Below, piece after piece: positions 43,694 through 57,150 of a stretch of DNA of 64,000 nt. This DNA comes from Diphasiastrum complanatum (Eukaryota > Streptophyta > Lycopodiopsida > Lycopodiales > Lycopodiaceae): positions 23,529,390 to 23,593,389 of the forward strand of contig CM055102.1 in the NCBI GenBank assembly GCA_029204225.1. The letters are read 5' to 3'. The number at the start of each line of letters is the position of its first letter. Position 1 is the first letter of the stretch. The notes below the pieces were generated by a model that saw only the letters and a program-made list of their open reading frames with translations, did no database searches and was not told the DNA's origin. A program made the translations under genes and the position numbers.

Positions 43694-45479
43694 AAATCCC
43701 AAGTCTCTATGTGCCTTTAAGCACCATTGGTCCTCCCCCAAGGGCTTTCTCAAGTTTAAAAACTTGGCTTAAGAGCCCCAACCTAGTTTTGAGATTCGGA
43801 AAACTCCCAAGGGCAAAGAATTTTTACAGTGTAAGAATTGTTTAGAGACTCAAATTTTCAATAGTAAATCACTTCTTATTGGAGAATATGTGATTTTTCA
43901 TCACATTTTACTGGTGACTGTGTGATTGTATACATCATGGTTATTTTCACTCGTCAATCTTTGACTAAAATGGAAGTGAGATTATGTTCTATTGTGAGAG
44001 ATAACAAGTGTTGTTCTTGAAGGTGCAATAGTACTTGAAGGTGAGGTTCTTGAAGAAATTTATAATTAAATTTTACCTTACAATGCATCCTAAGGCATTA
44101 GTCCTATAAAACTAGGCTTTACACTCAGGTTAGGTCAACAATTAAGATTTTGTGCATTACGAAGGGCTAAAAATACAAATGAAATTCAAGGAAGGTTTTG
44201 ATCTATGGTGGAAAGTTGGGCTCAAGGACTCAAATAAGCAATGATTTGTAGATTTGAAAGTTTTAAAAAACACACAAAGAAACTAACATAATGTTTTTAC
44301 GAAGAAAATAATTGTTTGTTAAATGGAATCATACAAGTTTACGATTGTGTGTGGCATTTTGTAAGATAGCAATTAGGTCCTTCAATTTTGCAATTATTAT
44401 GTATAAGCATTTGTTTCAATCAAAATCAATCAGAATATCAAATTATCTTGCAAAAATAACATATGCATAGCATAATTAGAATATTTATAAATAGATCATG
44501 TAGTTGAATTTTCAAAGGTTCATGGGACATCAAGAAATGGGAGTATACAAATGTTTGATGTCCATGAATAGCACAAAACATAATTTGCATAGCTTCTCTC
44601 ATTCAAATAAGAGAAAAAAATCTAGATAGAGCATTGAAGAAAGGTCGTTATCTCCACATTTCTAGTAAACCTTTTGTCAAAAAGTCATGTGGATGAAACA
44701 AGAAGTTGCTAAGGAATAATAGTTTAGTCAATTCAAAGAAATGGCTCAAAGGAATCCAAGCAATCAAATTGCTTTCCCGGGCAAAAAGTCAATCAATTAT
44801 ATTTGAGAAGAGATAGACGTATCAGTCAACTAAAACTTGACAATTTCTTGTATTGGGTATATAATATTAATGGACAATTCAACAACTTCGAGTGGTGTGA
44901 CTATGGGAACCATGCCCACCTTAATCTAGATTTGCCAACAAGTGAATGTAGAATTGAATGAAATGATTAACTGGAACCATCATTGAGATCAATAAGTATT
45001 ACTTACAAAGGTTAACAGTTTGGCCTCTCTCATAATAGGATTTCAACATGACCTATATTCAAAAAAAAATCATGATAAAAACTAGAGGTTGTGGAGGATT
45101 GGCTTGTGAAATGGAACAACTATTTTGATGTTCAAATAATTTTTAAAGAAAAGAAAACCAAAAACATCGTTTAGTTTCTTCATGATAATGCATCTTCTCG
45201 GTGGTAAGATCTGCAATCGAAGTGGTCGCTTGGGATGCATTCATTGAAATTTCCAAAATTCATTTATAGTGGCAGATGATTTAGATTATTATAAAAGATT
45301 CATTAATTGCAAGATGAAAGATCTTGGATTCTTATATTCAAGAATTCATATATTTGTTGGAGATTAAGCTCTCAGTTTTCTCCTTGGTGTTTCAACTTCA
45401 TTCAAGATTTTTCCTAGACATTCTTGATCCTTGAATTGATCATTTCTCATCATATGTAAGCCTAGATGGCTTTTGCCTT

Positions 45480-46515
45480 TGCCTTGAGGATCTTCTTAGA
45501 ACTTGACTTGTAGAGGCATCTCCACCATCACCATCCAAAGACCCATCCTCACCACCAAAAATGTTAGTTTCATCAACATCAACAACACAAGCTTATCCAC
45601 ATTCTCATCTTCAAAGACAACATCCTTAGAAATGTGAAATTTCTTTGACTTAGGAATGTAAATGCTATAAGCTTTCCTTACTTCACTATAGCCAACAGAT
45701 ATTCCCTTCAAGAATGGAAAAGATGAGTTGACATAGCAAGTATTACCAAAGATCTTGATATGCTCCAACCTTGGCTTCTTACCAAAAGAACCTCAAATGA
45801 ACTCTTACCATCCAAGTCTTCATTTGAGTACCTATTGCAAAAAAAATTAGCACACATCAAAGCTTTACCCCAAAAAGACTTAAGAATATTTGCATTATCC
45901 CTCATGGATTTAGCTCTTTCACAAAGATTGATCTTCCTCTCTTCCACGCCATGTAGAACCTTTGAGTTTGAAAGCTCCATGTTGATCCCATGTGCCACAC
46001 AATCCTCTTTGAACTTTTTTGATAGGTCTTCATCTCCATATTTCAACTTTAAGCACTTGATCCTCATGTTGAATTGACTCTCCGCAACACTATTGAACTT
46101 GAGAAAAACATCTCTTGCCCTTGGAAATCAAGGTTATTTTTATCAAGCAAGAATCACCATCAAACTCCAACACTAAGAAGGTTCTTATTGATTAATGGAA
46201 TTTGTAGATGAGAGAAAAATAGGAATAGTACTAATGCCCTTGATAACAACTTTAGATAGTCTTCTTCTCTCCTTCATAAAGCACCAAAGAATTCAAGTAT
46301 TCTTTGGGACATGTCATGTGAAAGCTTGCTCTACTATCAAACCACCATGGATAATATCTCCATCAGTGGTTAGCAACGAAGACATCACAAAAGAATCAAT
46401 TGCATTTTGCTCATCATCACAATCCTCATCAAAAGTGAAATTCCCTTGCTTCTCTCCTTGATATCTTTTATTTTTGAAGCAATCACTGGCAAAATGTTCT
46501 TTGTATAAAGCCTCA
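45480..46515 (-). pseudogene. Ty1/copia gag end, protease and integrase remnant
   Basis: From 46515 down: half a zinc knuckle, HFASDCFKNKRYQGEKQG (first Cys pair lost), then a protease start, WWFDSRASFHMT (about 46355-46320), where the catalytic motif DSGAS has become DSRAS. After a large internal deletion the integrase follows: LKLKYGDEDLSKKFKEDC, VEERKINLCERAKSM and FWGKALMCANFFCNRYS (46050-45830). The post-core SVGYSEVRKAYSIYIPKSKK (about 45700-45640) and a frameshifted linker end it. RT is absent. Confidence 0.85.
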
Positions 46516-47744
46516 CCAAGGATGCACTAGCCGCTACAAAGCAACACAAGGGAATCGGATGGTGGACAAACCAACCCAACCAAACCTAGATCTTATGGAT
46601 CTAGCCCCCAAGCTATGGATCAATCACTCACAAGTGATAGAGGAGCCATACTAGCAGCATACAACTACTAGCATCACAATCAAGCATACACTAGTGAGAG
46701 CCCAATGGGTATACTTATACCCTCCAAGGCCCATGCACCACTAGTAGTGCACTTGACACCTCACGTGCTTTGGGTGTTCATCGTAAAAATATTGTTGCAA
46801 CAAGTTCTCACCTTAACATTAAGGATGACGAGGAGGGTCTGCCCTTGAGTGCTTGTCAGAGACAATTGCCTAGATGTAGCATAATCACGGCTCAGGTCAA
46901 GGAACTAGTGTATGCCTTTTGGATCTCAGAAACTCGAGGGTCCCCCAACAAAAAAGACATGTGCTGTCAGAGGATTGGAAGAAAGAGTATTGTCCGACAT
47001 CCACTGCTTCTTCGTGACAACACTCAGGTCTTTTTTTTTTGGATTTCCGTTTTCTGCTGTCCTTTAATTCTGACATCATTGCAAGCATCCTCCCTGATCT
47101 TTCTACGACTCTCTGATTCATCGCCTCCACCTCAGGCATATATCCTAGCGTGGACAGAGCAGTGTGAGACACACTGTCCTCACCTCTGAACTTGCTGAAG
47201 TGCTCTCTCTTGCCTCCAACTCCTAGCTACCCACTCTAAGAAGGCCCGCTAGCCCTGCTCCAAATTTCTAGCTTTTTTTGTAGGCCATCCTTCTTGCTAC
47301 TGCACATTGCAATCACATTCTCGCCAAATCTAGCGCCCATGCTATCTTGAAATAGGCAGGGTCCAATTTGGCAGCCTTGCAATGCCCAAATGCATAGCAT
47401 TTGGCGAATTTGGTTGTGATTTTGCCTCAAGAGGGAGAGGAGTTTGGTACACTTTGTGGAACAGCAGACGGTAGTCATCCACAAATTGTGGATGCAGTTG
47501 GTTAAGATATATCTTAACATTTTTTTTTTATATCCAGTTTGAAGGTCGTTAGCCACTGACTATCTGGCAGATTAGTGTCTAGCAAGTCTTTTGCAAGTTT
47601 ACCCTCTAGGCTCAAGCCATACTCTTTATGAAGCTCCTCGGCTGAGTTACAAAACTTTCGCAAGATCGGGTACTCATCCATTCTGTTTTCCTGCAAAACA
47701 GACAGTGTTAATTTTAACACAAACTATTCACTAATAATCCTCGC
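46516..47744. other. Unassigned; several medium frames, no family recognised
   Basis: A plus frame of 139 codons (46770-47189) and minus frames of 106 (47556-47236) and 68 codons (47720-47514, with EYPILRKFCNSAEELHKEYG) are present. None shows a domain I know. The last sits directly beside the AGTACCAAA tandem repeat. Confidence 0.25.
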
Positions 47745-48130
47745 ATAGAAAGTACCAAATAACCAAATTAAGTACCAAAAGAAGCTATACTTCCAAATTA
47801 AGTACCATAAGAAGCTTTTTAAAATACCAAGTTATGTACCAAAATCAGCTAAAGTACTAAATTAAGTACCAAAAGCAGCTAAAGTATCAGATTAAGAACC
47901 AAAAGCAGCTAATTACTACCATAATACCAAAAGTATCAAAAGTAGTTAAAGTACTACTTAAGTATAAAAAATAGCTAAAGTATCAAATTAAGTACCAAAA
48001 ATAGCTAAAGTACCAAGTTAAGTACCAAAATTAGCTAAAGTATTTAAGTACCAAAAGTAGCTAAAGTACTAATTGAATACCAAAAGTAGCTAAAGTACCA
48101 AATTAGGTACCAAAAGCCATAGCAAAAAGC
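47745..48130. repeat. AAGTACCAAAAGCAGCTA tandem repeat, about 30-bp units
   Basis: About a dozen imperfect units of AAGTACCAAAA(G/A)(C/T)AGCTAAAGTACCAAATT type. The related word set at 17861-18180 and a nearby shared sequence (TGTACCACCAAAACATGCTT at 48404, compare 18804) tie the two loci together. Confidence 0.85.
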
Positions 48131-48579
48131 AATGATATGTTCACCGATGGCAGAAAGTAAGGATAGCAATGAACTGATCATATGGAGGGCAAAGTATTTA
48201 TTATCCAAATTCAAATTAGATAAAATAGGCCCATGATTGTCAAAGACGTCTTCATTGCATTAACTCGTGGGGCCTATCAAGCTCCAAAAAGTGAGAAATT
48301 ACTACCATAAGTATTGTATTAGAAATATAAATTATGAGTACTAAAATCCACAAAGATTGACATATACTACCCAAAGGTACTATGGAAAATGAATTCTTTT
48401 TTTGTACCACCAAAACATGCTTTTAGCCATAGGTGCAACAAAGGAAAAGCCTGTTGGAAGTAAGAGACATTATTTGGACACTCCTTGGGACACGTACTCA
48501 CCAATAAGTATATCACCATAATCGAAGGTACGTACCCAAATGGTACGAGAAAATTATAAAAGATGCGAAAATGAACCTA
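48131..48579. other. Non-coding spacer
   Basis: It holds the sequence shared with 18.8 kb (48404-48430) and otherwise no recognisable feature. Confidence 0.4.
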
Positions 48580-49702
48580 CCAACGTCTAGTTTGCAAGAG
48601 GAAGTGAAGAGATCAACACGAAAAAGAAAAGCTCCTGATCGTTACCATGTATATTATGCCCTAATGAGCAACATTTTTTAATGTCAAGAGTCGTCGACCT
48701 TTGATGAAGCAAAGGATCTCAAAGAATGGCAAGGGGCCATGAAAGAGAAGATGGAAATTTGGTTGACTTTTCACCTGAGTGGTAAAAGACTATGAGAAAA
48801 GTAAAGGGATCAACTATGAGGAGACGTTTGCTCCAATGGCCAAGTGGACTATGTGAGATGACAGATTTAGATCTTATACATTATTGCTTGGGAGTTGAAG
48901 TATGGTAGAATGAAAATGACATCAGACTATATTAAAACAAATATGTTCGCGAGATTCTAGAGAGATTCCACATGACAGAGTATAAACCTTTCATTACTCC
49001 ATGTGAAGCTGGTAAGAAGTTGTCTCGTATTGATGATAGTGATCAAGTTGATGCTACATTATTTCGTCAACTAGTTGGAAGTTTGATTTATCTTACGACT
49101 ACTCGCCCTGATATTTGCTATGTTGTGAGCTTAATTAGTCAATTCATGTCATTATCTACTTTGGATCATTGGAAAATAGCGAAAAGCATCTTGAGGTATG
49201 TAAAAGGCACACCCAACCATGACTTGGTTTATAGGAAACAAAATGCTTTGCCAAGATTGCAAGGATATGTTGACACTGATTGGGCTGGCAATGTAGCCGA
49301 TAGAAAATCAACTACTGGGTATTTTTCATGGTCTAGTAAAAAGCAGGACACTATTTCCCTTTAATCGACAGAAGCTAAGTACAAAGCGTCGACTTCTGCT
49401 ACTCAAGAAGTTGTTTGGCTGCGAAGATTATTGAGTGAGATTGTATGAAGCAAATACACCCCACTATTATCTTCAGTGATAGCCAAAGCGGGATACAGTT
49501 GGCCAAAAATCTAGTCTTTCACGCAAGAACTAAACACATTGAAATAAAATATCACTTTGTGTGTGAAAAGTTACAATCTGAAGATATTAGTGTTACACAT
49601 TTCTCTACAATGTTACAAGTTGTTGATATATTTACAAATGACTTAAGTAAAGACAAGTTTGAAACTTTTAGAACTAAGCTTGGCATTGAAACAACTATGT
49701 GA
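48580..49702 (+). pseudogene. Ty1/copia RT-edge and RNase H remnant with RT core deleted
   Basis: It begins with the RT approach (RSTRKRKAPDRYHVYYALMS and FDEAKDLKEWQGAMKEKME, about 48610-48755), then a short piece like INYEETFAPMAKWT (about 48810-48848), and jumps directly to the post-YVDD region near 48860: the catalytic core is deleted. From 48972 it is well preserved: LFRQLVGSLIYLTTTRPDIC, DHWKIAKSILRYVKGTPNHD and DTDWAGNVADRKSTTGYFSW, then after one stop STEAKYKASTSATQE. A final frame (49445-49702) has IIFSDSQSGIQLAKN and KHIEIKYHFVCEK to the natural C-terminus. Confidence 0.92.
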
Positions 49703-49753
49703 AAAGTTTTGTTTTGAAATACTTGTCAATACTAAAGTGTGATACTATCATGG

Positions 49754-50055
49754 AGGTATGTTCCATCCTAGACTAAGTGAGACGTTGATTATTGAGGAAG
49801 AGAGTTAAATTAGCAATAATCAATGTGTAGACTTTTTACGGTTACTTTCTAAGTTCAACGGCAACACGTTTTACTTAGTTCTAGAGTTATCAGACCAATT
49901 CTTTTACGAGCTCGTATTGAGTACTTAAGTTGCTTTCTTTGTACTTGATATAGTAGTAGTGTATATACACAATTGATGGTGAGCAATTTCGTTCTTCTTG
50001 TTTCGAAATACTTGATGTTGTACTGTGGTGTTTGTGTCGACCGATTCTTGTTGTT
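49754..50055 (+). mobile_element. Possible 3' LTR of the preceding copia
   Basis: A purine-rich ATGGAGG (49749-49755) stands at the usual place of the polypurine tract, followed by TGTTCCATCCTAG. LTR-like non-coding sequence runs about 300 bases to TTTGTCAACTCA. There is no matching 5' LTR in the window, so this is a positional inference. Confidence 0.35.
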
Positions 50056-50064
50056 TTGTCAACT

Positions 50065-50510
50065 CAAAAATCAATGGAGGATGTACAATGTTTATAACTT
50101 TTATAGATGATTACTCGTCATGGTCACGAGATCAAGACCTTGAGAACAGATAATGGAGGAAAATACATCTCTAATGAGTTCAAGGACTTTTGTGATCAAG
50201 AGAGAATCAAGAAGGAACTTTCTTGTCCTTACACATCTTGCATTGATGGAGAATGGTACTTGGGAGCTTGTTGATTTTCCTTTAGAAAAGTGATTGGTTG
50301 CAAGTGGTTTTTCAAACTCAAGCTTAATCAAGATGGAAGTGTAAGTAATCACAAGACAAGGCTTGTGGCCAAAGGGTATGCTCGATCAAAGGGCATTGAC
50401 TATGATAACACCTTTGCACCATGGCAAAGATGGTCACCATAAGATTAGTTATTGCACTTGTTTCTCATTTTGGATGGAAAATATTTCACCAAATCATAAA
50501 GCTTGTATCT
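50065..50510 (+). pseudogene. Mini-copia: integrase scraps joined to RT start
   Basis: Within 450 bases it shows MFITFIDDYSS of the integrase core start, then after a deletion IKTLRTDNGGKYISNEFKDF (about 50130-50190) and KKELSCPYTS. It then passes directly to VIGCKWFFKLKLNQDGSV, TRLVAKGYARSKGIDYDNTF and VTIRLVIALVSHFGW of RT (50290-50480). At least three internal deletions have joined separate domains in order. Too short for any activity. Confidence 0.88.
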
Positions 50511-51553
<1,043 letters not shown>

Positions 51554-51999
51554 GACTGCCTTATGTTGGCCAACCCAAAAAACCAAACAGAGAAAACCGG
51601 TTTCTTCTTAAAAATCAAGGGATTTCACCCGTTGAGAACATGTAGCTACTTCGTTGTTGGCAAGGTGATTTACTTTTATACTATTGCCATTCAGACGATT
51701 AGTTTATCTCTACGACCCTAACTGCCCGGTCCCTGCTATCCACCGCCCCCAGTCCGCCTTGCCCTGTCCGCCCTACTTGTCCGCTCAGGTCCTGCCCGTC
51801 TTACCGCTCCGGTCCTACCTTCTCTGACCAGTCCCTACATGTCCTCAGATTATGTCCCGCTCAGGCCCTGTCAACATCTTTGATATGGCCTCAATCAAAA
51901 AGGGGGGTCTCCTTCGCCCCCCTCTTCTCCTGCTTGCCAATCACCTGCTAACCTGGCCATCGTTGGCTCTTTAGCTGTCGGCCAGCCATCACCTCATCT

Positions 52000-53589
52000 T
52001 CCATTGCCGAGCATTGCCAATGTACCGGTCCCGATTTTATCTTTTGTAGATGCCTATCATATCCCTGCAGACCTAGCAACTTATCCGACTTTGATTCTCT
52101 TCACAACTACGTACAACATCAGTTCAAAGAAGTGTTTCAATTTATCGAAAAATTGCAGCTACAAAATCAGACGCTTCATGGAGAACTTACCAGGGTCATT
52201 CTTCAAAATAAGGATTTGCAAAGCACTATCGACATGATGAAAGAGAAAGGGATGCCGAATACTCATTCGCAGCAAGATGTGGAAAGTAAAATCTCGTCCT
52301 TGGCAAAGGAAGTGGAAGAAACTCGTACTTGGGCTTCAATTCTTAAGCAGGACGGTAATTTTTCTAGCCAAATTCAGCCTTTGTTAGTGAGTTCTACCCT
52401 AGAGAATGTTTCTACGGAATAAAAGAGAAGAGCCAAGAAGGCTCTTAATATACGAGTTAGGGGTATTCCTAATGGAAACAAGGCTCTTGATGAGGCGAAA
52501 GTCCTTCTTGTATCTAAACTTGCACATTAATATGGAGGGATTTGACACTGCTTGGCGGAGCAAATTGGATGATAAGGTCTTATTCCATTGAACGACGTAA
52601 TGCTGCTTTACGTCTTCGAGCTAAGCTCAAAGGATCTTTTATTTTTATGGATGAAGATCTAACACACACACACAATGGCAAGCGAGGAAATTGGTCATTC
52701 ATGAGACCAATGCTAGGAATCAAAGAGTGGTCTTTATTGAAGGCAAGCCTAAATTCTACGATAAAATTTCACAATAGGAGGTCAAATGATTCACATGCAT
52801 AGTCGGATGATTCGGGCCAAACAGTTGGTTCCTCATGAGCTTATTTTGGCAGAGTTTGCTTCTCCTCCACTGATTGTAGAAGCTATTTTCAGGATCATCA
52901 CGTTCATTCATAGAATGTCAGAGCTTGAGTCTTCCAGATACGTGGTAGCAGCTTTTACATCCTCTTGCACTTTGGCCGAGCAGCGGGCTAAGTCTTCATG
53001 GTTTCAGTATGCTTCAGACTTTCTACATAGTTGGGGATCATCTATGTCTGACCTCCCAAATGGGACTCATGTGTTCATTCGCCGACAGATCTATAGAGCA
53101 TACATACATACTGTTTGGTCTCACTTGGATCCCTCACGGGTTAAGCTTCATTTCTACCGCACTCACTTTCTTCACCTGGATGCTTCTTGGCTACCCGTTA
53201 GACCGAGATATCTCTCTCAAACTTTGTCTTTTGGCCTGCGCTACCGCATTGGTCAGCTTCGGGTCTCTTCTCATCAGCTAGATATTGAGACTGGCAGATA
53301 CACAAACATGCCACGCCCATTACGGATCTGTCAATGTTGTACTCTACATGAGATTGAGGATGAGTTTCACTTTATTTTCATATGTCCAGCTTACTATGAG
53401 ATCAGAGGCAGATACCATTGTCTCTATCGGGACACTCCACAAACACTTGGTTCCTTCTTTGCCTATCCAGATGTGAGATGTGTTGGTTTACTTTTGCGAG
53501 AGATGTTCTCTTTGAGATCTTCACTTCTGTCAGATGATCAGGATGTTGACCGCGGCCAGCCACATATTACACTTTCAGAAAAGAGCTAG
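52000..53589 (+). pseudogene. Internally deleted LINE: ORF1 joined to ORF2 C-terminus
   Basis: An ORF1-like protein comes first: a coiled-coil segment LQNQTLHGELTRVILQNKDL with VESKISSLAKEVEET (52150-52320), then in the next frame ALNIRVRGIPNGNKALDEAK (about 52441-52500), an L1-type RNA-binding fold start. FIFMDEDLTHT and RVVFIEGKPKFY follow near 52640-52760. A 267-codon frame (52786-53589) follows at once with the LINE C-terminal domain: FYRTHFLHLDASWLPV, IGQLRVSSHQLDIETGRYTN, Cys-x2-Cys-x9-His-x4-Cys in ICQCCTLHEIEDEFHF, and YYEIRGRYHCLYRDTPQ. Endonuclease and RT are missing in between. The long frame suggests that the C-terminal part decayed more slowly or is young. Confidence 0.72.
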
Positions 53590-54220
<631 letters not shown>

Positions 54221-57150
54221 GCACGCTCAATATCACTATTGAATCTTTGTACCCTAATCTTCTTGCCACTTTGGTTTTCCATTAATGTTTTGAACTTTTT
54301 GAATAGGCTCAAGACTTTGCTCTTGAAAATAAATATGACTTTTTCATGAATATATTAAATTCATAGAATGTGTCATGATAAACAAGTGTTTCAAAGGACC
54401 AACAAATCTGCCCATGCAATTTTTCAAGAGGTTTAGTAGTTTTGTAATAACCTACAAGGTTTTTGTACATGGCACAAGCAGTCATTTGAAATCTTTTCAA
54501 AAAATAAACAAATTTATGATTACCTTACAAATTTGTAAGGTATCACTCTATTTTTAGAAAGTTGGATAGGGCAATACACAATAACACCTATCCAATTGTT
54601 TATATATAAAAATTAACTTTTTTTTTTAAAATAACACAAGGGAGGGACAACACCTTGGGGCCTTCCCCTATACATACCTCCATTCTTCTTAAAATGAATG
54701 ACCATGATATTTGCCTAAGATACATGCTTAAAAAACTTTACAACCTAAATGTATTTATGGTAAATTGACAACCATGTTTAACATTTCCATGATCAACTAC
54801 TTTGATGCTTAAGATTTTGAGAGCATTTATCCTAAGCAATAGACGGTTGCTAGATGATATTTTATGAGTTCCATCAAGATGTGGACATGACTTGATAGAA
54901 GTCCATTTGACATTATCATGGCCACATTGGATCTCATGTAGGGTTACATATTGGTTTACTTAAACATAGTGGTAACAATGTCACTATAACATTCTATTGA
55001 GGCAATTGTCTTTTCTATTTGGATTCATTATTTGTCCCTTATAATAAAAGTGCAACATTTTTTTGCAATAGAATTTCAAATTACAACATCTTGTAGTTGG
55101 CATCCCCATTTCAATCCAACTTAAAAACCTTATAAAACTTTTTCCATATCTTAAAAATCTTCATGACCCACTTTTTCATGTCAATCTCTATCTACATTGG
55201 CATCAAGATAAAAATATTATTCTCAAAAGAATTCAACATAAGATAATAAATTTTAGCTATTCTAACTTTCCATAGTATTAGGTATCTTGTTACTTGTTGT
55301 TTCAAATGATTTTTAAGTCATATTCCAATAGTTAGGAAATAAAATGAGTTGTAATTAATCAATAAATAAATTATACAAAAAATTGCATGCCATAGTCTAA
55401 GAACTTTCCACTAAGTATGTATACAATTTGACACCCTCCATGCTTCTCCCTCTTTGTCTCTACCTCTCTTATTCTCCCCCATGAAGGTCAAAATGCTTGT
55501 TGCTTATGATTGGCATGTCACACATGTTGTATTCATGGCTTCCCGTGGAAAAATAGTGTGCTTGAAGATGTTTTAGCTAGCATGTGGAGCATCAAGAAAC
55601 AAGGTTTTCACATGCAAGCCATGGATGCTAGGGGAAGGCAACAGAATCATATAAGCAAGATTAGGAAATGCTCACACATGTGAGGCAATAATCTGAGCTT
55701 TTACTTGAAAGCATTGATGATAACTATGGCATATAGATATCCCCAATAAAAGCAAAGGGTTTCAGATATTACTAATGAGCTTCATATGTCTTTTCCATGG
55801 AGGGAGCCTATCTTTTTATTACCATCATATCAAGTCCTTGTGCTTGCTTGTTTATTCAATATCACATGGCATAGGAGAAGATATGCATACCTTAAAAAAT
55901 TGTCCAAACTATAGGCACCCTCCCCTCTTTTTGTCTCTCTTTCAAGACTTATTGTGTCCAAGGTAGTGGTTAAAAATTGTGTTCGAATAGCTCCTTAGTC
56001 CACAATAAAATTAGTAGCTCAATTATGTATACAACAGTGAGAGAAATGAATTAGATTTGCATTTTTCAATGATCTTTACATAATTAAAAATGAAAGATAT
56101 CACCTAGAATGTAGTAACATTATTTGATTTGTTGAGAGAGAACTAATATTTTTTGTACATGTTTAACCTCTCATATCTCTACAATGTGGTAAGAATTAGT
56201 AACAAAGTCACTATCACATCAAATTTACCAAAGGAAGCATGGGACATTACCAAAGAAAAAGATGAGGTTTAGTGCAACATGAAAGGTTCTCGCATGAAAG
56301 CCATAGGTGCAATTGTGAGCCATTGGAATCACATAGTGAGGAGATGCTCAGACATTTGAGGCAATGGTTTAATTTTTGCTTTGCAAGCAAAGTGGAGGAT
56401 TGTGTTGAGCTAAGAGCAACCAAATATTTGCATTTGGGATAAATGGCTTACTATGCCAAGCAACACAAGGAGTAAGCCTAATTTCTTGTTACCAATTCAT
56501 TTACTTAATTTACGTGCTTGAATGGTCATCATATATAGATAGCAATAAATGAAGTTTGCCTTCTAGTTGTATGTCCTAGCAAAATTGTTTCCAATGCATT
56601 GGAGAGAAATTATGTCTAAGTAGCTTAATCCACCATAGAGCTATTGGAACTCAATGGAGTGGATAGAAATCATGTCCAAATAACTCACTCCACAATAAAA
56701 CCAATAAGTTATAGAAAAACAAGAGTTCAAACATAGTGTGAATAAATAAATTACAAGTTTTGCGAGTTTTTTTTTTTCACTATTAATTATTGTCAAGACC
56801 CATATGGGGTTTTAGGTATTCTGATGTTGTAATCCCTTTGATGTGGTTAGAGTAACTCGTTGTTGCCATCTTTTTAGTTGTAATCCCTTTGACCTATAAA
56901 TACTCTTGAAGTGCATGGTCTACACAGACCACTTCTAACATGTGTGGCACGTATGAGCCACTCTTAACATGTGTGGCCTGCATGAGCCATTATTAACATG
57001 TGGTTTATGCTTCATTTTACACAAATTATTATAATCCTTCTCACAGTAAGAACTAAATACTATCAATTCCTTACAAATCAAAAATTAAATCTCAAAACGA
57101 AACGACAACAACCAAAATATGATACAGATATATAATCACTATGATATTCT
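54221..57150. other. AT-rich intergenic; nothing recognised
   Basis: Three kilobases without a frame over about 65 codons or a recognisable motif. 56930-57000 has three spaced copies of AACATGTGTGGC-like sequence. Probably very old element remains. Confidence 0.45.

Larger units (their letters stand above)
42331..45479. other. Intergenic; nothing coding recognised
   Basis: Apart from two small tandem duplications (listed separately) I see only short frames with no recognisable motif. The stretch 43680-45480 is AT-rich and probably decayed transposon sequence. Confidence 0.45.
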
